Positions 34,381 through 44,378 of a stretch of DNA of 64,000 nt are shown here, in pieces; position 1 is the stretch's first letter; every line of letters begins with the position of its first letter. Made by a program: the position numbers and the translations under genes. The notes under the pieces were generated by a model. That model worked only from the letters and a program-made list of their open reading frames with translations, made no database searches and had not been told where the DNA came from. Origin of the DNA: Sediminibacterium sp. Gen4 (GTDB lineage: Bacteria; Bacteroidota; Bacteroidia; Chitinophagales; Chitinophagaceae); the NCBI GenBank assembly GCA_013391385.1, contig JACBFI010000019.1:1-64000 (forward strand), read 5' to 3'.

Positions 34381-35178
34381 ATGGTAAAGAACGGATCCAA
34401 ACAATCAGGAGCGACCAAAACCGCGAGAAGAATCCTGATCTCACAGCCTAGACCGGAAAGCGATAAATCGCCCTATTTTGATCTGGAGCGTAAGTACAAA
34501 GTAGAGTTGGTATTTCATCCCTTTATTAAGCTGGAAGGGATACCTGCTAAAGAATTCCGGAAACAGAAGATCGATATTATGCAATACTCTGCAGTGATAT
34601 TCACCAGCAGGAATGCCATCGATCATTTCTTTCGTACTTGTGAAGAAATGAAAGTAACCATTGGTCAGGATACTAAGTACTTCTGTATCACCGAAGCAGT
34701 AGCACTATACCTGCAAAAATTCATTTTATATCGCAAGCGAAAAGTTTTTTATGGTGCTGATGGTACCAATAAAAGCATGTTTGATGTGATCAATAAACAT
34801 AAAGAGAATGAGAAGTTCCTTTATGTATGCAGTGAGAACCAGCAAGACAATGAAATCGTTACTTGGTTGAAATCCAATAACTGCGAATTTCAGTTGGCAT
34901 TCATGTACAGAACGATCAGTAATGATATCAAAGAAGTGATTGATGGAAAAGAATATGATGTGATCTGCTTCTTTACACCTAGTGGAGTTAAGAGTCTGTT
35001 TGATAACTTACCCGGTTTTAAACAAAATGGAACGGTCATCGGAGCTTTTGGAAACAATACCTCTAAAGCAGTAGAAGATGCAGGATTGAAATTGGAAATC
35101 AAAGTACCATCACCACAAAAACCTAGTATGGTATCAGCCTTGGATCAGTTCCTCGCTTCAACCGTATCCAAAAAATAA
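34381..35178 (+). CDS. hemD: Uroporphyrinogen-III synthase
   Basis: A 265 aa protein with two alternating Rossmann-like lobes. It shows RRILISQPRPE at the start, IMQYSAVIFTSRNAIDHFF, FLYVCSENQQDNEIVTWLK, YDVICFFTPSGVKSLF and VIGAFGNNTSKAVEDAGL. HemD closes hydroxymethylbilane to uroporphyrinogen III in heme and corrin synthesis. HemD sequences are poorly conserved, but the fold signatures and the DUF4271 neighbour support the call. Confidence 0.85.
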   Translation: MVKNGSKQSGATKTARRILISQPRPESDKSPYFDLERKYKVELVFHPFIKLEGIPAKEFRKQKIDIMQYSAVIFTSRNAIDHFFRTCEEMKVTIGQDTKYFCITEAVALYLQKFILYRKRKVFYGADGTNKSMFDVINKHKENEKFLYVCSENQQDNEIVTWLKSNNCEFQLAFMYRTISNDIKEVIDGKEYDVICFFTPSGVKSLFDNLPGFKQNGTVIGAFGNNTSKAVEDAGLKLEIKVPSPQKPSMVSALDQFLASTVSKK

Positions 35179-35199
35179 TATTTCATCTAATATTTTTTA

Positions 35200-35227
35200 A
35201 ACCCCTTGCATGGTCAAGGGGTTTTTT
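35200..35227 (+). terminator. Intrinsic terminator after hemD
   Basis: Stem AACCCCTTG / CAAGGGGTT with a 6-nt loop and a TTTTTT tail. It ends the DUF4271-hemD transcript. Confidence 0.85.
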
Positions 35228-35292
35228 GTAGCATGCAGTGTTGAATACTAAAGATTATTCTACATTCATCATTCAATATTTATATTCAATCC

Positions 35293-37350
35293 ATGCCAAC
35301 GGGTCATACACATACCAATCGATTGATTCACGAAACGAGTCCCTATCTTTTACAGCATGCACATAATCCGGTAAACTGGTATCCTTGGGGAGAAGAGGCT
35401 TTGGCTTTAGCGCGCAGTGAGCAAAAACCCATTCTGGTAAGTATTGGCTATGCAGCCTGCCATTGGTGTCATGTGATGGAAAGAGAAAGTTTTGAAGATG
35501 AAACAACTGCAGCATTGATGAATGAACATTTCATCAATATTAAAATCGACAGAGAAGAAAGACCTGATATCGATCATATTTATATGGATGCCGTTCAGGC
35601 TATGACAGGTAGTGGAGGATGGCCATTGAATGTTTTTCTAACACCTGATGCAAAACCTTTTTATGGGGGCACTTATTTTCCGCCTGTTCGCGTGCATAAC
35701 AGACCCTCATGGAAAGAAGTATTGAGTGGATTACACAAAGCTTTTACAGAAAAAAGAGAAGAGATCGATGAACAGGCTGAAAAACTCACTGCACACCTTT
35801 TGAAATCCAATCAGTTTGGGATAGGATCTATAGCAACGGATGGATTATTCCATCAGGAAATGCTGGAAGACATCTGTAACAATATGCTCAAGCAGGCGGA
35901 TACAGTATGGGGTGGTTTTGGAGCGGCACCTAAATTTCCACAAACAGCTACGATCCGTTATCTGTTGCGACATCATTATTTCCATCACCATCAAGCATCA
36001 TTGACACAGGCATTATTAAGCATTGACAAAATGATCGATGGCGGTATTTATGACCAATTAGGTGGGGGCTTTGCCCGGTACAGTACTGATACCGAATGGT
36101 TGGCACCACACTTCGAAAAAATGTTGTACGATAATGCATTACTCGTAAGTACCATTTGTGAAGCGTATCAGTTAACCCATTCCCCTAAATATGCACGAGC
36201 CATTCGAGAGACACTAAACTTTGTACAACGAGAGTTGATGCATCCGGAAGAAGGTTTTTACAGTGCACTGGATGCAGATAGCGAAGGCGTAGAAGGTAAA
36301 TTTTATACCTGGCAAAAAAATGAGATCGAAGCCCAATTGTCTGCAATAGATGCTGCTTTATGTTGTGAATATTACGGGGTAATAGAAGAAGGTAATTGGG
36401 AACATACCAATATCCTGCATGTACGTCAGGATTCATCTGTATTTGCGCAACAGCATGGTATGAGTGAGGAAGAATGGCTGATAAAATTAGAGCAGATCAA
36501 ATCAATACTGCTGAAGAAAAGAAGCGAAAGAATTCGACCGTCATTGGATGATAAACAATTACTAGGTTGGAATGCATTAATGAATATTGCTTTTTCGCAA
36601 GCGTATGCTGCATTGGGTGAAGAAACCTATAAAGAGATAGCGATTCAGAATATGTCTTTTTTGGAAGACAAATTTTATGACCCCTTAACCCAAACTTGGA
36701 AGCATACTTACAAATCAGGAAAAGCGATGATCCCTGCTTTTCTGGATGATCTTGCTTACTTGATACAGGCCTATATCTTTTTGCAAGAAATAACGGGAGA
36801 GGGTAGCTATCTTTTAAAAGCCAAAACATTATTGGAGCAGGTGAACCGGGAATTTGGAGAAGAAGAAACGGGTTATTATTTCTACACCAAAGAAAGCCAA
36901 ACAGATGTGATTGTTCGTAAAAAAGAAGTGTATGACGGGGCCACACCCAGCGGTAATGCCATCATGGCCTTCAATCTGCAATACCTGGGAAGGGTATTCG
37001 ACCAAAAGAACTGGTTACAAAGAATGGAGCAAATAACAGGAAGTCTGTCACAGGCTATCGTTAAATACCCCACTTCTTTTGGTGTATGGGCATTGGTGAT
37101 ACAAGGGGAAGTAATAGGCTGGAAAGAAGTGGCTTTAATGGGGGAAGGGTCTGGCAGATACCTAACCAAAGTGCTGGAGAAATATAGTCCCTATAAAATA
37201 CTCCAATCCGGGGAAACTAAAACCGAGGATTTCCCGTTATTAGCAGGAAAAATGCCCAAAAATGGCGGGGTTTTGTTGTATGTATGTCAGAATTTTACTT
37301 GTAGTGATTATACTACTGATAAAATAGTTGACTTTTTAGCAATTGTATAA
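35293..37350 (+). CDS. Thioredoxin-domain DUF255 protein (YyaL/SPATA20 family)
   Basis: A 685 aa protein. The N-terminal thioredoxin-like DUF255 domain (about 1-165) includes [16 protein letters not shown] and a CHWC active-site-like motif in [18 protein letters not shown]. It is followed by an (alpha/alpha)6-barrel resembling glycosidases ([28 protein letters not shown], then [15 protein letters not shown]). The family is widespread and highly conserved, but its reaction is not established. It has no signal peptide, so is probably cytosolic. Confidence 0.88.
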   Translation: MPTGHTHTNRLIHETSPYLLQHAHNPVNWYPWGEEALALARSEQKPILVSIGYAACHWCHVMERESFEDETTAALMNEHFINIKIDREERPDIDHIYMDAVQAMTGSGGWPLNVFLTPDAKPFYGGTYFPPVRVHNRPSWKEVLSGLHKAFTEKREEIDEQAEKLTAHLLKSNQFGIGSIATDGLFHQEMLEDICNNMLKQADTVWGGFGAAPKFPQTATIRYLLRHHYFHHHQASLTQALLSIDKMIDGGIYDQLGGGFARYSTDTEWLAPHFEKMLYDNALLVSTICEAYQLTHSPKYARAIRETLNFVQRELMHPEEGFYSALDADSEGVEGKFYTWQKNEIEAQLSAIDAALCCEYYGVIEEGNWEHTNILHVRQDSSVFAQQHGMSEEEWLIKLEQIKSILLKKRSERIRPSLDDKQLLGWNALMNIAFSQAYAALGEETYKEIAIQNMSFLEDKFYDPLTQTWKHTYKSGKAMIPAFLDDLAYLIQAYIFLQEITGEGSYLLKAKTLLEQVNREFGEEETGYYFYTKESQTDVIVRKKEVYDGATPSGNAIMAFNLQYLGRVFDQKNWLQRMEQITGSLSQAIVKYPTSFGVWALVIQGEVIGWKEVALMGEGSGRYLTKVLEKYSPYKILQSGETKTEDFPLLAGKMPKNGGVLLYVCQNFTCSDYTTDKIVDFLAIV

Positions 37351-37504
37351 CAAGAATTACGGTAATTTGCTCACTGACAGTGGCTTCATAGCCTCATATC
37401 AGTTAGTGAAAACAAAATTCAGACATTACTGAAATCATCTTTACCCGCCTTGTGAAATTATTGGTTTTAAAAGAGAAGCTGCATGTAAACTGCACTTCAG
37501 AACT

Positions 37505-37512
37505 TATATTTG
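37505..37512 (+). promoter_or_regulatory. Candidate -7 promoter box (TATATTTG) for the gld operon
   Basis: TATATTTG matches the Bacteroidota -7 consensus TAnnTTTG and lies 26 nt before the gldK ATG. No convincing -33 TTTG is seen at the usual distance. The upstream 190 bases hold no gene. Confidence 0.4.
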
Positions 37513-37538
37513 TCACTGTCATAAATTAAGTTGAACAG

Positions 37539-38822
37539 ATGAAAGGTTATTTAACTACTATTACCCTGGCCGTATTCACGCTGAGCCTGAGCTCATGTTT
37601 TCTGAATAAGGGCAAGAAGTCAAAAGGACTACCTGATGACGGTCAGCTGCATGGAGTAGCACCAACGGCCAGACCCAGCATGGCAACACCGAGAAACATG
37701 GTATACATCCCACCGGGAACCTTTCATATGGGACCCAGCGATGAGGATATCAGTTTTAATTATACCAACAGAAATAGATCAATGTCTATTCCCGGTTTCT
37801 GGATGGATGCAACAGAAATTACCAATAACCAATATCGTCAGTTCGTAAACTGGGTACGTGATTCTTTATCCTTTAAGATCCTGTATGGTGGTGGTATCAA
37901 TAAAGAAGATGATACTTCTGCTGTAGATTGGAAAAAAGTAGCTCAGATCAAATATGATAAAGCGACGATCGAAAAGCTAAACGAATTAAACTTGGCTCCG
38001 GACAATCGTTTATTTGGAAGAAATGAGATTGATCCCGGCAAACTCAAATACAAAGTAGAATATTTCAATTTACCGGAAGCAGCCAAGCGCGAGAATGCAG
38101 ATAGACCTAGAAAAGATTTCATCGTAAAGTATGATGAGAAAGTATATCCTGATACCCTTGTTTGGATCAGAGATTTCTCCTATTCCTATAATGAACCCAT
38201 GACCAAGCGTTATTACGCTCACCCATCTTATGGTAATTATCCGGTAGTGGGTGTAACGTGGAAACAAGCTGTTGCTTTCTGTCATTGGCGTACACATTAT
38301 CAGAATGCATTTCTTGAAAAAAGGAAGTTTGCAGTCGATGGTGATTACCGTTTGCCGAGTGAAGCAGAATGGGAATATGCTGCACGTGGTGGCAGAACCA
38401 ATTCTATGTTTCCTTGGGGTAACTATTACCTGAGAAATAAAAAGGGTTGTTTGTTAGCCAACTTCAAACCCGGTCGTGGTAACTATCCGGAAGATGGTGG
38501 TTTCTACACTGTAAAAGCAGATGCTTATTGGGCAAATGATTATGGCTTGTACAATATGTCCGGTAACGTAGCAGAATGGACCGGTTCTTATTTCTATGAA
38601 GGGTCATACAACTTTATGTCAGATTTAAGTCCGGATGTACGTATTGAAGCAACCGATTCAGATTTACCTCGCATGAAGCGTAAAGTGGTACGTGGTGGTA
38701 GCTGGAAAGATATTGCTTACTATTTACAGGTAAGTACCCGTAACTATGAATACCAAGATACTGCCAAATCATACATCGGTTTCCGTTGTGTGATTGATTT
38801 GGCTCCTAAATCGAAAAAATAA
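37539..38822 (+). CDS. gldK: Gliding motility / type IX secretion lipoprotein GldK (PorK)
   Basis: A 427 aa lipoprotein with lipobox Cys20 (LSLSSC). Residues about 50-420 form an FGE-sulfatase (SUMF1-like) domain: MVYIPPGTFHMGPSDED, FWMDATEITNNQYRQFVNWV, YRLPSEAEWEYAARGG, MSGNVAEWTGSYF and KVVRGGSWKD. In the T9SS it forms a periplasmic ring with GldN, attached to the outer membrane. It is the first gene of gldKLMN. Confidence 0.95.
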   Translation: MKGYLTTITLAVFTLSLSSCFLNKGKKSKGLPDDGQLHGVAPTARPSMATPRNMVYIPPGTFHMGPSDEDISFNYTNRNRSMSIPGFWMDATEITNNQYRQFVNWVRDSLSFKILYGGGINKEDDTSAVDWKKVAQIKYDKATIEKLNELNLAPDNRLFGRNEIDPGKLKYKVEYFNLPEAAKRENADRPRKDFIVKYDEKVYPDTLVWIRDFSYSYNEPMTKRYYAHPSYGNYPVVGVTWKQAVAFCHWRTHYQNAFLEKRKFAVDGDYRLPSEAEWEYAARGGRTNSMFPWGNYYLRNKKGCLLANFKPGRGNYPEDGGFYTVKADAYWANDYGLYNMSGNVAEWTGSYFYEGSYNFMSDLSPDVRIEATDSDLPRMKRKVVRGGSWKDIAYYLQVSTRNYEYQDTAKSYIGFRCVIDLAPKSKK

Positions 38823-38827
38823 AATCC

Positions 38828-38856
38828 GTCCCGTATCGCCTAAGGCGATACGGGAC
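38828..38856 (+). other. Intercistronic hairpin between gldK and gldL
   Basis: A perfect 13-bp stem, GTCCCGTATCGCC / GGCGATACGGGAC, with loop TAA. No T-tract follows, so it is not a classic terminator. It lies in the 65-nt gldK-gldL gap and could stabilise or process the mRNA to set different GldK and GldL levels. Confidence 0.7.
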
Positions 38857-38887
38857 CCAATAACTATTTAAAACTAAACTTAAGATT

Positions 38888-39634
38888 ATGGCTTCAGGTG
38901 TTTCTCCCGCAACCAACCGAATTGTAAACGTTATTGTATGTCTGGGTGCCTCCGTAGTAATTTTCGGTGCCATGGCAAAAATCCTTCACTTGTCATGGGC
39001 AGATTGGGCATTGAAGATTGGACTAACAACAGAAGCGCTCATCTTCGTGGTATATGCTATTTTACCTCCTCCGGATATGGGTGCACCGGCTGCACCGGTA
39101 GCTGCAGGTAACCCGGCTTTAAAAAGTCTGGATGATATGTTGCAACAAGCAGATATCACTCCGGCTAATTTATCAAAGTTGAGTTCCAGTTTTCAGAAAT
39201 TGGGAACTACGGTAGATAACATGGGAGAGATCAGCGATGTAGTGAAATCAACCGGTGATTTTTCTGCAAAAGCTAAAGAAGCAACCACTGCTTTTTCTTC
39301 TATTTCAGGAGCGGTGAATCAAGCCACACAATCACTGTCTGGTTTCAACAGTGCATCTGAAGGAACCAAACAATTCCATGAGCAGGTTCAGGTATTGACC
39401 AAAAACCTGTCTTCTTTGAATACAATTTATGAATTGGAATTGCAGGAAAGTAATAATCACTTGAAAGCATTGAATCAGTTCTATGGTAAACTGGCACAAG
39501 CTTCAGCGGCAATGTCAAGTAGTGCAGATGATGCGATGAAAGCAAAAGAACAAATTGCAGTACTGGCCAATAACCTGGGTAAATTGAATCAGGTATATGG
39601 CAATATGTTGACAGCTATGCAAGGACGTGCTTAA
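38888..39634 (+). CDS. gldL: Gliding motility / T9SS motor protein GldL (PorL)
   Basis: A 248 aa inner-membrane protein. Two N-terminal transmembrane helices (about residues 10-30 and 38-56) contain the GASVVIFGAMAKILHLSWADWALKIGLTTEALIFVVYAI signature. A long soluble coiled-coil tail follows (Gln/Ala/Ser-rich, 80-248). With GldM it forms the proton-powered T9SS motor. The Glu in TTEALIF is in the conserved proton-handling helix. Confidence 0.95.
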   Translation: MASGVSPATNRIVNVIVCLGASVVIFGAMAKILHLSWADWALKIGLTTEALIFVVYAILPPPDMGAPAAPVAAGNPALKSLDDMLQQADITPANLSKLSSSFQKLGTTVDNMGEISDVVKSTGDFSAKAKEATTAFSSISGAVNQATQSLSGFNSASEGTKQFHEQVQVLTKNLSSLNTIYELELQESNNHLKALNQFYGKLAQASAAMSSSADDAMKAKEQIAVLANNLGKLNQVYGNMLTAMQGRA

Positions 39635-39687
39635 TCATTTCCCTGCTTGCAAAACCTATTATAAACCGAATAGAAAACTTTAGATAA

Positions 39688-41274
39688 ATGTCATTACCAA
39701 AGGAACCGAGGCAGAAGATGATCAATATGATGTACCTCGTGCTTACGGCACTGTTGGCGCTGAATGTATCATCTGAGATTCTGAATGCCTTTAAAACGGT
39801 AGACAGAAGCCTGATGACGGCTAGTGGAATTGTAGAGAAGAAAAATGAGGAGATATTCAGATCATTCCAAGCTAAAATAGAAGACCCGAAAACCCGTGAA
39901 AAGGCAGAGATATGGTTACCCAAAGCTCAGAAGGCTAAGAAAATTTCAGATGAGTTGTATGCATATTTGGAATCATTGAAAAAGGAATTAAAAGAGGAAT
40001 CTGGATTAACTATTGGCGAAGATGGTAAAGAATCATTCAAAGAAGATAATCTGGATGCTGCAACTCGAATGTTCGTTTCTGAGCCACCAAATGGAAAAGG
40101 AAAAGGTAAGGAGTTGTATACAAGACTTGTAGAATATAAAAATCAGTTGTTGAAGATAGACTCTGCAATGACAAATGAGATTGGTAGAGCTTTACCTTTG
40201 GACTTAACAGTATTTAACTTAGATCCGAAAACCGCCGAGAAGATAGCTGAAAATGAGAGATGGAAGGAATGGTCTTATGGATATTTTCATATGACCCCAA
40301 CAGTAGCAGCCATTACCATTTTAAGTAAATTCCAAAATGACGTAAAGAATAGTGAATCGCAGGCTGTTGAATTTTGTCACAAGCAAATAGGCCAAGTGGA
40401 ACTCATCTATAATGAGTTTAAAGCGTTTGCTGGAACGAACTCTCAGTATCTTATGCCAGGTGAAGAACTTATTATCACTGCAGGAATGGGAGCTTTTAGT
40501 ACAGAAGCAAAACCTACTATTACTATTGATGGAGTAAATGTACCCTTAAATGCGGATGGTGCGGCTGAATACAAAACAAGAGTAGGCAATTCTGGCGAAG
40601 GGATTAAAAAAATAAAAATATCATATACCAAACCTGATAATTCTGTAGCAGTAGTTGAAAAAGAAGTTCGCTATACCGTTGGTGTTCCATCTGGTCTGGT
40701 AGTTTCTACTGATAGAACACGTGTTTTCTATCAAGGACTTGAAAATCCATTGAGCGTTACAGGTGGTGGTGGCGGCGGAGCAGAAAAGGTTAAAGTAGAT
40801 GTAGAAGGTGCAGGTGCGACATTAACTCGTGGAAGTAGTCCTGGACAATACATAGTTACCTGTACGCAGTTAGGTACGGTAAATGTCATTGCATCTGACG
40901 GAAAAACAAATCAGAGAATCGCTATTCCTGTAAAACGTGTACCCGATCCGATTGCGATTGTAGGTGGTAGTGCAGGCGGAACCATGAATGCTAACGTATT
41001 CCGTGTTCAAAGAGGGGTAATCGCTGATTTACGTGATTTCGTTTTTGAAGGAGTGAAGTTTGAAGTATTGAGCTATATGTTGATTTGTACCGGTAAAGGT
41101 TTTGATGAACCTGAATTTGCAGAAGTGAATGGTCCATCATTCAGTGGCGACGCACAAAATTTGATCAGACGTTGTCAGCCCGGAACAACTGTTACCATTG
41201 GTGAAATCAAACTGAAGCAACCGGGTGGAGGAACCAGAAAATTAGATCAGAACATTACATTCATATTGCAATAA
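39688..41274 (+). CDS. gldM: Gliding motility / T9SS motor protein GldM (PorM)
   Basis: A 528 aa protein with a single N-terminal transmembrane helix (MINMMYLVLTALLALNVSSEILNAF) and a long periplasmic region of successive beta-rich domains that reaches the GldK/N ring. It begins 53 nt after gldL and ends 4 nt before gldN. It contains a Gly-rich insert (VTGGGGGGAEKV, about 355-365). Normal family length. Confidence 0.95.
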   Translation: MSLPKEPRQKMINMMYLVLTALLALNVSSEILNAFKTVDRSLMTASGIVEKKNEEIFRSFQAKIEDPKTREKAEIWLPKAQKAKKISDELYAYLESLKKELKEESGLTIGEDGKESFKEDNLDAATRMFVSEPPNGKGKGKELYTRLVEYKNQLLKIDSAMTNEIGRALPLDLTVFNLDPKTAEKIAENERWKEWSYGYFHMTPTVAAITILSKFQNDVKNSESQAVEFCHKQIGQVELIYNEFKAFAGTNSQYLMPGEELIITAGMGAFSTEAKPTITIDGVNVPLNADGAAEYKTRVGNSGEGIKKIKISYTKPDNSVAVVEKEVRYTVGVPSGLVVSTDRTRVFYQGLENPLSVTGGGGGGAEKVKVDVEGAGATLTRGSSPGQYIVTCTQLGTVNVIASDGKTNQRIAIPVKRVPDPIAIVGGSAGGTMNANVFRVQRGVIADLRDFVFEGVKFEVLSYMLICTGKGFDEPEFAEVNGPSFSGDAQNLIRRCQPGTTVTIGEIKLKQPGGGTRKLDQNITFILQ

Positions 41275-41278
41275 AGCA

Positions 41279-42325
41279 TTGGTTATGAAAAAGACATTCT
41301 TATTGTGCTTGACGGTTTCATTATTAGCAGGTACCACTGCTATGGCACAGTTCAATCTTACACGGAATCGCCCCAAAAATGCGGCTGATTCGGCTGCTGC
41401 TGCTAAGCGTGATACTACTAAGCCCGCAACAACTACCAATGCCAATAAACCTGCTGTAGATCCTGCAAGCATTAAGCCTAGCAAAACGGTGGATACTACT
41501 ATTGTTGGTGGTTTTGGAGAAGTAGTTCCTCGTAGCCTTCGTAATGAAACTGCAGCAGACCGTAGTCAGACAAGAGAAAAACGTCCGTTGGAATATGAAC
41601 ATCTTCGTGAAGATGATTGGTTATTCAGTGAATTTATTTGGAGAGAGATTGATGCGCGTGAAAAAGTAAACCAGCCTTTCATGTATCCGGGTAAAGATGA
41701 TCTGGGTGATCAACGTTTCTTCTCTATCTTACTTAGTGCTATCAAGAATGACAGTGTGGTTCCTTTCTCTGCAGAAGGGGGAGATGATCGTTTTACCAAG
41801 CCGATGTCTTACGATGATATCACCAAAATGCTGAAAGGACGTTTGGATACGCAGTTGGTACAAAACGCCGATAATCCGAATGTAGTAGATACCGCTGTTA
41901 TTTATGATACCAAGTTTGCACCCAATCCGGACTCTATTTATACTTTCCGTTTAAAAGAGCAGTGGATCTTTGATAAAGAAGCCAGCCGTATGTTTGTACG
42001 CATCATCGGTATAGCTCCGGTTGCCAAACTGGTGATCAATGGGAAGTCAACCCCCAGAACACTTTTCTGGATCTATTATCCCGATCTGCGTAAAACCCTC
42101 ACCAAATACAATGTATACAATACCAAGAATTATGCGGGTCGTATGACATGGGAAGAACTCTTTGAAAGTCGCTTTTTCGGAAGCTATATTGTGAAAACAA
42201 GTAGCAATAACCCCAGCGATCGCTTCCTCAGCGCCTTGATTCGTGATCCTTTGTTTAGGTTATTGGAAGGGGAGAACATTAAAGAAAGACTGTTCAATTA
42301 TGAACAAGACCTCTGGCAGTATTAA
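41279..42325 (+). CDS. gldN: Gliding motility / T9SS protein GldN (PorN)
   Basis: A 348 aa periplasmic protein with a signal peptide (ending AMAQ), then an Ala/Thr/Lys/Pro-rich linker (about 35-70). The GldN domain begins near REDDWLFSEFIWREIDAREKVNQPF and continues through MTWEELFESRFFGSYI. It binds GldK to form the periplasmic ring. It is the last gene of the operon, closed by a strong terminator. Confidence 0.95.
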   Translation: MVMKKTFLLCLTVSLLAGTTAMAQFNLTRNRPKNAADSAAAAKRDTTKPATTTNANKPAVDPASIKPSKTVDTTIVGGFGEVVPRSLRNETAADRSQTREKRPLEYEHLREDDWLFSEFIWREIDAREKVNQPFMYPGKDDLGDQRFFSILLSAIKNDSVVPFSAEGGDDRFTKPMSYDDITKMLKGRLDTQLVQNADNPNVVDTAVIYDTKFAPNPDSIYTFRLKEQWIFDKEASRMFVRIIGIAPVAKLVINGKSTPRTLFWIYYPDLRKTLTKYNVYNTKNYAGRMTWEELFESRFFGSYIVKTSSNNPSDRFLSALIRDPLFRLLEGENIKERLFNYEQDLWQY

Positions 42326-42348
42326 GAGCTTATAATCAGTATGTTATA

Positions 42349-42380
42349 TCGAAAAGGGAGCCTATAGGCTCCCTTTTCGA
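42349..42380 (+). terminator. Bidirectional intrinsic terminator after gldN
   Basis: Symmetric stem TCGAAAAGGGAGCC / GGCTCCCTTTTCGA with loop TATA. The stem's own A/T ends supply a T-rich tail in either direction, so it can stop the gld transcript and also readthrough from uvrC. Confidence 0.8.
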
Positions 42381-42484
42381 TTAAAAAAACCTTATAATAT
42401 AATTTTTTAAATTTGAACCTTGGTTAATTAAACGGATTCCTTAACTTTACCACGGTTTTTCATAGGATATTGGATTTTAAAAAC

Positions 42485-42520
42485 GGGGTTGGATTTCTAT
42501 TCTGACCCCTTTTTTATTTT
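42485..42520 (+). terminator. Second plus-strand terminator before uvrC
   Basis: GGGGTTGGA and TCTGACCCC pair over 9 bp with two wobble pairs. A 7-nt loop and TTTTTTATTTTT follow, ending at the uvrC stop. It may be a backup for gldN or the end of a short RNA from the 42390-42485 gap. Confidence 0.5.
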
Positions 42521-44337
42521 TAAACCTCTCCAGCTTTCTCACTAAAAAATGCGAGTAGAGCATCGGCTCTTTTGAGACCTATTAAATTGATCAGGTCTTT
42601 TCTATCTGCAGCTTTAATATTTTTTACTGATTTAAATTCTTTTAACAAAAGCGTAATGGTTTGTTTACCAATTCCTTCAATTTGTTCGAGTTCATTTTTG
42701 AATGTTCCCTTTGAACGTTGGTTTCGGTGAAAAGTAATGCCAAATCGGTGAACCTCATCGCGTATTCTGCGAAGAAGTTTTAGCGAATCACTGTCCCAAG
42801 GTAATTTGATAGAAGCAGAATCTCCCGGAAAGAAAATCTCTTCTTCATTTTTAGCCAATCCAACAACTGTTAAACTGCCATGTAAATTCAATGCATGAAT
42901 GCTTTCCATAGCAGCGCTTAATTGTCCTTTACCTCCATCAATAATGACCAATTGAGGTAATGGCATTTCTTCTGTTAATAATCGTTGGTACCTTCTATAT
43001 ACCACTTCTTTCATCGTGGCAAAATCATTGATACCTTTTACCGTTTTTACATTGTAGTGTCTATAATCTTTTTTACTGGGCAGCCCATCTCTAAAACATA
43101 CCATCGCTGATACAGGATAACTGCCTTGGAAGTTTGAGTTATCAAAACATTCAATATGCACCGGTGTTTCTTGTAAGTGCAAATACTCTTGCAATTCGTA
43201 CAGTACTTTTTTCTTTTCCATGTCTGTACGCCCTTCCAGATGTAATACTTTTTTTCGACGTAATTCTTCTTGAAAATAATTTACATTCTTAAGCGCTAGT
43301 TCCAGTAGTTTCTTTTTATCACCGCCTTTCGGAATAGTGAACACTATGGTTGGATCAGGATATTCTATTTCAAAGGGAACAATCACTTCTTTGGAGTAAC
43401 TATTAAAATCATTTCTCATTCTATTGATAGCAAAACTCAATACTTCTTCTTCTGTTTCTTCCAGTTTGGTTTCCAATGGTACCGTATGTGTTTGAACGAT
43501 AGTTCCATTTTGCACCATTAGATAACTTACATAAGCGGTATCACCATCTTTTAAAATTGCAAATACATCGAGACTGCTAAGATGTTTACTAACAATGACA
43601 GATTTAGATTGATAGTTTTCTAAGTGCTCGATTTTTTTTCGAACCGATTCCGCTTTCTCAAACTCAAGATTCGTGGCATGTTCTTGCATCTGTTTTTTAA
43701 AGTGATGGATCACAGATCCAAGATTGCCTTTTAAGATATTTCTCACCTGTTGTAATCCTTCATCATAGGATGCTGCATCCTGCAATCCTTCACATGGACC
43801 TTTGCAATTACCCAAGTGATATTCCAAACAAACCTTGTATTTACCTCTGCGAATTTGGGCATCACCCAGGTTTAACTTACAGGTACGTAAAGGAATGTAT
43901 TGCCTGATAAAGCTGATCAGTTCTCTGACCTTGCCACTAGACGTAAAAGGACCTAAATATTCAGATCCATCATTGATTTTTTTTCTGGTGAGAAAAATAC
44001 GCGGGAAAGGTTCTTTTTTGATGACGATATAGGGATAGGTTTTATCGTCTTTGAGATTGATATTGAAGCGGGGTTGGTATTCTTTGATTAATGCGTTCTC
44101 CAGTAAAAAAGCATCCTGTTCAGAGTCTACGATTGTGAACTCTATACGTTGAATACGTTGAACCAGTTCGTGCGTTTTATAAGTAGTAAAAGTTTTTGAA
44201 AAATAAGAGCTCACCCTTTTGCGCAGTTCTTTGGCTTTTCCTACATACAATAAAGTATCGTCCGCATCAAAATATTTATAGATACCGGGCTGAAGCGGTA
44301 TGGTATGTGCTATCTGTTGAAATTCCTGCTGCGTCAT
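42520..44337 (-). CDS. uvrC: Excinuclease ABC subunit C
   Basis: A 605 aa nucleotide-excision repair nuclease. The N-terminal GIY-YIG domain (PGIYKYFDADDTLLYVGKAKELRKRV) makes the 3' incision. A Cys-rich segment (CLEYHLGNCKGPCEG) and the UVR motif (MQEHATNLEFEKAESVRKKIEHLE) follow. The RNase H-like domain (HIECFDNSNFQGSYPVSAMVCF, then VIIDGGKGQL) makes the 5' incision, and helix-hairpin-helix motifs (IEGIGKQTITLLLKEF) close it. Complete. Confidence 0.96.
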   Translation of the reverse strand: MTQQEFQQIAHTIPLQPGIYKYFDADDTLLYVGKAKELRKRVSSYFSKTFTTYKTHELVQRIQRIEFTIVDSEQDAFLLENALIKEYQPRFNINLKDDKTYPYIVIKKEPFPRIFLTRKKINDGSEYLGPFTSSGKVRELISFIRQYIPLRTCKLNLGDAQIRRGKYKVCLEYHLGNCKGPCEGLQDAASYDEGLQQVRNILKGNLGSVIHHFKKQMQEHATNLEFEKAESVRKKIEHLENYQSKSVIVSKHLSSLDVFAILKDGDTAYVSYLMVQNGTIVQTHTVPLETKLEETEEEVLSFAINRMRNDFNSYSKEVIVPFEIEYPDPTIVFTIPKGGDKKKLLELALKNVNYFQEELRRKKVLHLEGRTDMEKKKVLYELQEYLHLQETPVHIECFDNSNFQGSYPVSAMVCFRDGLPSKKDYRHYNVKTVKGINDFATMKEVVYRRYQRLLTEEMPLPQLVIIDGGKGQLSAAMESIHALNLHGSLTVVGLAKNEEEIFFPGDSASIKLPWDSDSLKLLRRIRDEVHRFGITFHRNQRSKGTFKNELEQIEGIGKQTITLLLKEFKSVKNIKAADRKDLINLIGLKRADALLAFFSEKAGEV

Positions 44338-44378
44338 AAAAATTTCTTATTCTCCGAAGGAGTCCTGCGGACCTTATT

